This document shows positions 5,943-11,074 of a stretch of DNA of 11,074 nucleotides, piece by piece. Made by a program: the position numbers and the translations under genes. The stretch's first letter is position 1. Each line of letters starts with the position of its first letter. Origin of the DNA: Phycisphaerales bacterium. Its GTDB lineage: Bacteria; Planctomycetota; Phycisphaerae; Tepidisphaerales; Tepidisphaeraceae. The DNA is taken from assembly GCA_003153655.1 (NCBI GenBank), contig PMAK01000258.1, positions 41,801 to 52,874 of the forward strand. Direction: 5' to 3'. Below the pieces are notes generated by a model that worked only from the letters and a program-made list of their open reading frames with translations, did not search any database and had not been told where the DNA came from.

Positions 5943-7334
5943 ATGGCCACTACCAACAGACCCGGCAATGGCGGAGGTCAGGGAAATCCACCCCCCCCAG
6001 GAAATTCCCAGAATTCTCAGGGTGGGTTCCGCGGCCGTCGCGTAACCACTTGCAGCTTCTGCGGAAAATCCTCCCGCGATGTCGGCCCCATGGTCGAAGG
6101 GCCCAACGACGTCTACATCTGCGCCAACTGCGTCGATCTCGCTCACAACATCATCCGTCAGGAAAAGCGAAAGTTGACCTCCAGCCAGCCGCTTTTCAGC
6201 ACCATTCCCAGCCCGCGCCAGATCAAGGATTTCCTCGATCAATACGTCGTCGGTCAGCAGCACGCCAAAAAAGCATTGGCCGTCGCGGTGCACAATCACT
6301 ACAAGCGGCTTACGACTTCAGAATCCGCCGCCCCGGCCGTCAGCGATCCTTCCACGCCGGGTGCTCCCAATCCGGCACCCGTCGTCGCCGACGTTGAAAT
6401 CGACAAGAGCAATGTGCTCCTGATCGGCCCAACCGGCAGCGGAAAGACGCTGCTCGCCAAGACGCTCGCCCGAATTCTGAATGTCCCATTCGCCATCGGC
6501 GACGCGACAACCCTCACCGAAGCCGGCTACGTCGGCGAAGACGTCGAGAACATCCTCCTCAAGCTTCTTCAGAACGCGGATTACGATCTCGAATCCGCCC
6601 AGCGCGGCATCGTCTACATTGACGAAATCGACAAGATCGGAAAAACCCAAAACAACGTCAGCATCACGCGCGACGTCTCAGGCGAGGGCGTCCAGCAGGC
6701 CCTCCTGAAAATGCTCGAAGGCACCGTCGCCAACATTCCACCACAGGGCGGTCGCAAACATCCCGAGCAGCAATACATTCAGATGGACACGAGCCAGATA
6801 CTCTTCATCTGCGGCGGAACCTTCGTCGGGGTGGAAGACATCATCCGCAAACGTCTCGGCAAGCGCCAGATCGGCTTTAACAGCGAAACCGTCGCCGCCG
6901 AAACCTCCCGCGATCGCGCTCAAACACTCGCGCAGGTCCAGCCCGAAGACCTCGTCGAATATGGCATGATCCCCGAATTCGTCGGCCGCCTCCCGGTCGT
7001 CGCCACGCTCGAGCCGCTCGACGTCAAAACGCTTATCAACATCCTCACCGAGCCAAAAAACGCGCTCGTGAAGCAGTTCCAGAAATTCTTCCGCATCGAA
7101 GGCAGCGAACTGGAATTCACTGCCGGTGCCCTAGAACTGATCGCGGAGCGGGCCATGAAGCGCGACACAGGCGCGCGAGCCCTCCGGGCCGTCCTCGAAG
7201 AAATCATGCTCGATCTGATGTATCGCCTCCCCGATCAGCAGCAGGGGGGCAAATACATCATCACCGCCGACATTGTCAGCGGCCGCCAAAACCTCTTCGA
7301 GATAAAGCCCGAACGCCGAAAAGAAAGCGCGTAA
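5943..7334 (+). CDS. clpX: ATP-dependent Clp protease ATP-binding subunit ClpX
   Basis: The 463-residue AAA+ unfoldase feeds proteins to the ClpP peptidase in the cytoplasm. The zinc-binding domain has Cys37, Cys40, Cys60 and Cys63. Walker A is GPTGSGKT (162-169), the pore-1 loop GYVGED (195-200) and Walker B IVYIDEID (223-230). The RKH motif is at 271-273, the ClpP-docking tripeptide IGF at 310-312, the arginine finger Arg349 and sensor 2 GARALR at 410-415. Every functional element is thus present, including the loop needed to dock to ClpP. It is about 40 residues longer than the E. coli protein: the tail before the zinc domain is longer and rich in Gly, Asn, Pro and Gln, and a Pro/Ala/Ser-rich stretch (126-150) sits between zinc domain and AAA+ core. 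Neither clpP nor tig is adjacent. The ATG at 5943 has AAGGGA 11 nt upstream. Confidence 0.97.
   Translation: MATTNRPGNGGGQGNPPPPGNSQNSQGGFRGRRVTTCSFCGKSSRDVGPMVEGPNDVYICANCVDLAHNIIRQEKRKLTSSQPLFSTIPSPRQIKDFLDQYVVGQQHAKKALAVAVHNHYKRLTTSESAAPAVSDPSTPGAPNPAPVVADVEIDKSNVLLIGPTGSGKTLLAKTLARILNVPFAIGDATTLTEAGYVGEDVENILLKLLQNADYDLESAQRGIVYIDEIDKIGKTQNNVSITRDVSGEGVQQALLKMLEGTVANIPPQGGRKHPEQQYIQMDTSQILFICGGTFVGVEDIIRKRLGKRQIGFNSETVAAETSRDRAQTLAQVQPEDLVEYGMIPEFVGRLPVVATLEPLDVKTLINILTEPKNALVKQFQKFFRIEGSELEFTAGALELIAERAMKRDTGARALRAVLEEIMLDLMYRLPDQQQGGKYIITADIVSGRQNLFEIKPERRKESA
5991..5998 (+). repeat. C8 homopolymer in the 5' part of clpX
   Basis: Eight consecutive C residues encode part of the proline run PPPP (residues 16-19), about 16 codons after the start of clpX. 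Slippage here would shift the frame before the zinc domain. Confidence 0.9.
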
Positions 7335-7340
7335 GAAGAC

Positions 7341-7435
7341 AATGCCGAATGCTCCCGGCGCGCCGGGAGCAAATGCCGAATTAACGGCGCGATCTTTAGG
7401 CTCTTCATTCGGCATTTGGCACTCGGCATTCGGCA
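7341..7435. repeat. Composite heptamer/palindrome repeat between clpX and the glycosyltransferase genes
   Basis: Four tandem heptamers lie at 7408-7435: TTCGGCA, TTTGGCA, CTCGGCA, TTCGGCA. Inverted copies (TGCCGAA) lie at 7343-7349 and 7374-7380 and flank a perfect palindrome. The left copy AATGCCGAATG (7341-7351) pairs over 11 bp with CATTCGGCATT (7406-7416), so the whole can fold as a large stem enclosing the palindrome. Short iterated blocks built on ATTCGGCATT recur between genes in many planctomycete and other genomes. The region stays in frame with the downstream gene, giving the odd peptide FGIWHSAFGT, which looks like translated repeat and not real protein. Confidence 0.75.
7350..7371. 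repeat. 22-bp perfect palindrome
   Basis: Arms TGCTCCCGGCG (7350-7360) and CGCCGGGAGCA (7361-7371) are exact reverse complements and include the 8-bp GC core GGCGCGCC. It begins 15 bp after the clpX stop. As RNA it would form a 9-bp stem with the loop CGCG. No T-run follows, so an intrinsic terminator is unlikely; mRNA 3'-end stabilisation for clpX or a mobile-repeat core are alternatives. Confidence 0.7.
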
Positions 7436-7455
7436 CTCTCTCCCGATGTCCTGCC

Positions 7456-9165
7456 ATGGAAGCGCCGAACCCCCCCCTCACCCTCCATCAGGCCCTCGAT
7501 TTGGCCGTCCAGCATCACCGCGCCGGCCGCCTTCACGACGCGGAAATAATCTATCGCCAGGTTTTGGCTGCTGAACCCAATAACCCGCAAGCCTTGCATC
7601 TCCTCGGCGTTTTGGGCGGACAGGTGGGTCAGGCCGAAGCCGGCATCCAACTCATTCGACAGGCGATCGCTCTCAAGCCAGATTTTGCCGATGCCTACAA
7701 CAATCTCGGCTGCGCCCTATCCGAACTGGACCTCCCCGACGAGGCCATGGAAGCCTTCAACTCCGCTCTTCGCCTCCGACCGGACGATTCCTCCGCCCGC
7801 ACAAATCTCCGGGCAGCCATGATCCAGAGCGGTCTCGCCAACGAAACCATCGCGCTATTCAAAGAATTATCCCCAAATTCTCCAGGCTGGCTGACAGCTC
7901 ACAGCAACTACCTCATGGCGCTCAATTACATCTCCAACGATCCCGCGGCAATTCTCGCCGAGCAGCGCCGATGGAACGAACTCCACGCCAAGCCTCTCCG
8001 TTCGCACATTCGCCCGCATACCAACGACCCATCCACCGGCCGGCGTCTCCGCATCGGGTACGTATCGGCGGATTTCAATGACCACCCAGCCGGCCGAAAT
8101 ATCCTGCCCCTGCTTCGTGAGCATGACCAAAACCAATTCGAGATTTTCTGCTATTCCGCCAGCATAAAGCGCCACCCTCTGACCGACCGGATGCGCGGAT
8201 GCTCTAGCGCATGGCGAGATATTTTCGGAATCGACGACGCGGCGGCAGCACAGATGATCCGCAACGACGCCATCGACATCCTCGTCGATCTTTCCCTCCA
8301 TTCCGCCGGCAACCGCCTGTTGGTCTTCGCCCACAAACCCGCTCCGGTTCAGGCCATCTTCGTCGGATACCCCGGCGGAACAGGCCTCGAAACCATCGAC
8401 TATCGCCTGACCGATCCGTATCTCGACGCGCCCGGCGCCGGCGACGATCATTACACCGAGACCTCCATCCGTCTCCCCAGTACATTCTGGTGCTACGACC
8501 CCGAAGGCATGGAATTGTCCGCTACTCCGCCCCTCACTGCGCCGCCGACGACTTACGCAGGCGTCATTTCCTTCGGATATCTTGGCGCTTTCTGGAAGAT
8601 TACTGACGCGGCGTTGGCTATGTGGGCAAAGGTCCTGTCCGCCGTGCCCGGTTCGCGCCTCGTCATTCTCAGCCCCCAGGGTCTCGCCAGAGAGCGTCTT
8701 GCCCAAAAACTGGCATCCTTCGGAATTGAACCCAATCGCATCGAATTCCTCGCCCGCAAACCCCGGCGCGAATACCTCAACTATTACAGCAAGATCGACA
8801 TCGGTCTCGACACGCTTCCCTACAACGGCCACACCACCACCCTCGATTCTCTATGGATGGGCGTTCCCGTGGTAACGCTTGCGGGCCAAACCAGCGTCGG
8901 TCGCGCCGGCCTGAGCCAATTGTCAAACCTGAATCTGTCCGACTTAGCTGCCAATACGCCGGAACAATTCGTTGCCATCGCGGCAAAATTAGCCCAGGAC
9001 TTACCTCGCCTCACCGAGTTGCGATCCAGCCTTCGCCAGCGGATGCTCTCCTCACCGCTCATGGATGCCCGTCGTTTCGCCCGCGATGTGGAATCCGCCT
9101 ACAGCCGTATGTGGCTAAAATGGTGCGAACAACGCACAATCGGCAAGACGACCGAAAAAGCCTGA
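7456..9165 (+). CDS. TPR protein with SPINDLY/OGT-type O-GlcNAc transferase domain (GT41)
   Basis: This 569-residue cytoplasmic protein begins with about three TPR units (10-43, 44-77, 78-111), a degenerate fourth, and the linker HSNYLMALNYISNDP (149-163) usual in bacterial SPINDLY proteins. The catalytic part starts at 196 with RLRIGYVSADFNDHP; His210 matches the active-site His of O-GlcNAc transferases. Then come DYRLTDPYLDAPG, Lys381 in FWKITDAALAMW (the conserved nucleotide-binding Lys) and PYNGHTTTLDSLWMG (455-469) with GQTSVGRAGLSQL. Such enzymes move a sugar, classically GlcNAc from UDP-GlcNAc, to Ser/Thr of proteins; the target here is unknown. The frame is open back to 7342, but that part is translated repeat, so ATG 7456 is chosen; it aligns with the start of the next gene, although it lacks a Shine-Dalgarno. 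It probably forms an operon with the gene 10 bp downstream. Confidence 0.92.
   Translation: MEAPNPPLTLHQALDLAVQHHRAGRLHDAEIIYRQVLAAEPNNPQALHLLGVLGGQVGQAEAGIQLIRQAIALKPDFADAYNNLGCALSELDLPDEAMEAFNSALRLRPDDSSARTNLRAAMIQSGLANETIALFKELSPNSPGWLTAHSNYLMALNYISNDPAAILAEQRRWNELHAKPLRSHIRPHTNDPSTGRRLRIGYVSADFNDHPAGRNILPLLREHDQNQFEIFCYSASIKRHPLTDRMRGCSSAWRDIFGIDDAAAAQMIRNDAIDILVDLSLHSAGNRLLVFAHKPAPVQAIFVGYPGGTGLETIDYRLTDPYLDAPGAGDDHYTETSIRLPSTFWCYDPEGMELSATPPLTAPPTTYAGVISFGYLGAFWKITDAALAMWAKVLSAVPGSRLVILSPQGLARERLAQKLASFGIEPNRIEFLARKPRREYLNYYSKIDIGLDTLPYNGHTTTLDSLWMGVPVVTLAGQTSVGRAGLSQLSNLNLSDLAANTPEQFVAIAAKLAQDLPRLTELRSSLRQRMLSSPLMDARRFARDVESAYSRMWLKWCEQRTIGKTTEKA
7470..7477 (+). repeat. C8 homopolymer at the 5' end of the GT41 gene
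   Basis: Eight consecutive C residues begin 14 nt after the ATG at 7456 (codons 5-8). Gain or loss of one base would abolish translation of the transferase, as in phase-variable glycosyltransferase genes of other bacteria, although eight is near the lower limit for frequent slippage. Confidence 0.9.
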
Positions 9166-9175
9166 CAGCATCGCC

Positions 9176-11074
9176 ATGGAAAAAGCCGCCCCCAAAACCA
9201 TGAATCTCCAGGAAGCGCTCGATCTCGCCGTCCAACACCATCAAGCCGGGCGTCTGCGCGAAGCCGAAGGAATCTATCGCCAGATACTCAATGCCGAACC
9301 CAACAGCGCGCATGCCCTCCATCTTCTCGGCGTGCTCGCCAGCCAGATGGGACAGGGCGAAGCATCTCTGAATTACATCCGCCGCGCCATCACCCTCAAT
9401 CCCACCGCCGCCCAATATCACGCCAGCCTCGGCGCCGCGCTGGCAACGCTCGGCCGAACCCAGGAAGCCATCGATATCTATCATCGCGCCCTGGTTCTCC
9501 AGCCGGATCTTCTCGATGCGCATGTAAACCTCGGCGCGGCCCTGATGAAGATGGGAAAATTCGAGCTGGCGGTCGAATCGCTGCAATCCGCGCTCAAAAT
9601 CGGCCCGGAAAATTTCAAACTCCTCGATTCCCTCGGCAGCGCGCTATCGCAAGCCGGTCATCAAGAGCAAGCGGTAGAGATCCTCCGCAAAGCGCTGGCG
9701 TTGCGAGCCGATTTCGCACCAACACATCTAACGCTCGGCAACGCACTGATGAAGCTGAACCGCGCGACCGAAGCAATCGCCGAATACCGCGTCGCCCTCG
9801 CGACCCGCCCCGAGTATCCCGAAGCGATGCGAAATCTATCCGGCTTGTTATCTCAAACCGGCTCCGTCGATGAAGCCATCGATCTCGCTCGGCGATCCAT
9901 TTCGCTCCAGTCAGATTCTTCACATGCCTGGTGCAACCTTGGCAGCGCACTACATCGCCAGAATCGTTTCGACGAAGCCGCCGATGCCCTGAGCCGCTCT
10001 ATCGCTCTTGATCCGCGCTTCCCACTGGCCTACAGCGAACTCGGCGAAGTGCTTCTGAAAATGAAGGCGTTCGATAAAGCGATTGAGGCATTCAACCAAT
10101 CGCTCGCCATCGAGCCCAATGCAATCCTCCACTACCGCATCGCCATCGCGCTGCTCCAGCAGGCTAAGCGCGAGGAAGCAATCGCCGCCTGCCTCAAGGC
10201 TGAATCCCTTGGATTCGCCGACCAAAATCTATTCAACACCCTCGGCACAATTCATCACCAGATCGGCCAGATCGATAAAGCGATCGAATATTTCCAAAAA
10301 GCCCTCGGCATCCAACCCGACTTTCCCCTCGCCCGGTGGAATCTGGGTTTGCTCCAGCTTCTCAAGGGAGAATTCCAGGAAGGCTGGATCGGCTACGAAT
10401 CGCGCTGGAGAGCCAATGGCATTCCCCTTCCCACCCGCTACTCGCAAGAACGCGTCTGGGACGGCAGCGGCCTGAAAGACCGCCGCATACTTCTCGATTG
10501 CGAGCAGGGATTTGGCGATTGCATCCAGTTCATCCGTTACATCCCCCTCATCGCCCAGCGCGGCGGCAAGCCCATCCTCACCGCCTTCCCCGAGCTTCGC
10601 CGTCTTTTCCGAACCGTCCCCTGTCTCGATGAAATCATCTGCCCGCCCGAAGAAATTCCACCATTCGACGTACAATCTCCCCTCGCCAGCCTTCCGCGCT
10701 TGTTTGAAACGACGCTTCAGAACGTTCCCGCCAACGTTCCATATCTTTTTGCGGATCCACTGCTCGCCGAGCGATGGCGCACCCGCGTCCCGCAGGATGG
10801 CCGCGTCAAAATCGGACTCGTCTGGTCGAGCAAGCCGGAATCCAGAGACCAGGCAAATCATACCCCGGGGCTCACCCAGTTCGCGCCGCTAGGCGCAGTC
10901 TCGAATACTTGGTTTTGCAGCTTGCAAAAGGGTCCCGCCGCCGCCGATACAGTCGCGCCGCCGGAAGGCTTGCAAATCACCGATTGGACCGCGGAGCTTC
11001 AGGATTTCGCCGACGCCGCTTCGCTCATTGCCAACCTCGATCTCGTCATCTGCTGCGACACCGCCGTTGCCCAT
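9176..11074 (+). CDS. TPR protein with GT9/heptosyltransferase-like C-terminus (cut by right edge)
   Basis: From ATG 9176, 633 codons are open to the window end. After MEKAAPKTMN about eleven consecutive TPR units of mostly 34 residues run from 10 to 382 (for instance DAHVNLGAALMKMGKFELAV), plus a partial twelfth ending in EGWIGYESRW. The C-terminal part has LDCEQGFGDCIQFIRYIPL (GFGD at 445-448), GLVWSSKP, CSLQKG, LQDFADAASLIANLDLVI and CDTAVAH at the edge. These are marks of the GT-B fold domain related to ADP-heptose:LPS heptosyltransferases (GT9) that often follows TPRs in planctomycetes and proteobacteria. About 60-90 residues probably lie beyond the edge. The first 60 residues closely match those of the preceding gene, so the two arose by duplication or domain swapping. 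A role in protein or surface-polymer glycosylation is inferred; acceptor and donor are unknown. It follows the GT41 stop by 10 bp and is surely co-transcribed. Confidence 0.9.
   Translation, partial: MEKAAPKTMNLQEALDLAVQHHQAGRLREAEGIYRQILNAEPNSAHALHLLGVLASQMGQGEASLNYIRRAITLNPTAAQYHASLGAALATLGRTQEAIDIYHRALVLQPDLLDAHVNLGAALMKMGKFELAVESLQSALKIGPENFKLLDSLGSALSQAGHQEQAVEILRKALALRADFAPTHLTLGNALMKLNRATEAIAEYRVALATRPEYPEAMRNLSGLLSQTGSVDEAIDLARRSISLQSDSSHAWCNLGSALHRQNRFDEAADALSRSIALDPRFPLAYSELGEVLLKMKAFDKAIEAFNQSLAIEPNAILHYRIAIALLQQAKREEAIAACLKAESLGFADQNLFNTLGTIHHQIGQIDKAIEYFQKALGIQPDFPLARWNLGLLQLLKGEFQEGWIGYESRWRANGIPLPTRYSQERVWDGSGLKDRRILLDCEQGFGDCIQFIRYIPLIAQRGGKPILTAFPELRRLFRTVPCLDEIICPPEEIPPFDVQSPLASLPRLFETTLQNVPANVPYLFADPLLAERWRTRVPQDGRVKIGLVWSSKPESRDQANHTPGLTQFAPLGAVSNTWFCSLQKGPAAADTVAPPEGLQITDWTAELQDFADAASLIANLDLVICCDTAVAH

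Noticed and set aside
7350..7371. Intrinsic terminator for clpX
   Set aside because: The stem is strong, but it is followed by AATGCC and not by a T-run.
7341..7435. CRISPR-like array
   Set aside because: The units are 7 bp, degenerate and directly adjacent, without spacers of uniform length, and no cas gene is nearby.
7867..8832. Minus-strand open frame of 321 codons
   Set aside because: It is entirely antisense to the catalytic domain of the GT41 protein. Length comes from C-ending codons that avoid stops on the opposite strand; the product shows no recognisable motif.
10229..10861. Minus-strand open frame of about 210 codons
   Set aside because: It is antisense to the TPR/GT9-like gene, which has regular 34-residue repeats in the plus frame.

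Overview
The window holds ordinary chromosomal coding sequence, roughly 55-60 % G+C by eye, tightly packed and on both strands, with strongly C-ending codons. The mix of genes suggests a Gram-negative bacterium of the PVC group, most likely a planctomycete. The pointers are a SPINDLY-type O-GlcNAc-transferase homologue, a TPR protein with a heptosyltransferase-like C-terminus, a lactate-dehydrogenase-like malate dehydrogenase, a secreted glucose/sorbosone-dehydrogenase-type propeller and a short SHOCT-like membrane protein. This placement rests on gene content only, and Acidobacteria or other phyla are not excluded. No rRNA, tRNA, CRISPR array, transposase or phage gene is visible.

Layout. 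1-1351 (minus): a nearly complete MATE-family multidrug exporter cut by the left edge. 1352-1515: a divergent promoter region with a 16-bp REP-like palindrome. 1516-2451 (plus): malate dehydrogenase. 2535-4142 (plus): an exported beta-propeller of the glucose/sorbosone dehydrogenase type, whose 3' end overlaps by 34 bp the convergent gene 4109-5122 (minus), a CrtC/AttH lipocalin-like protein. 5123-5363: a second divergent region with a 9-bp tandem repeat, a good promoter and a doubtful minus-strand small ORF. 5364-5687 (plus): a 107-residue single-span membrane protein with a SHOCT-like C-terminus. 5688-5942: the clpX upstream region with a promoter candidate and a stable hairpin. 5943-7334 (plus): ClpX. 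7335-7455: a repeat cluster made of a 22-bp perfect palindrome and heptamer repeats. 7456-9165 and 9176-11074 (plus): two TPR glycosyltransferase genes 10 bp apart, the second cut by the right edge.

How the genes work together. The left two thirds is a set of mostly independent genes for export, TCA-cycle metabolism, periplasmic or secreted chemistry, and proteolysis. The only clear functional unit is the pair of TPR glycosyltransferases. They start with near-identical TPR segments but end in different catalytic folds (GT41 and GT9-like), which suggests they are co-expressed and act in protein or cell-surface glycosylation.

I found no obviously new multi-gene system. The most unusual items are the paired TPR-GT41/TPR-GT9 genes, the composite repeat between clpX and that pair, three promoter candidates that sit so close to their start codons that the transcripts would be leaderless, and C8 tracts at the 5' ends of clpX and the GT41 gene.
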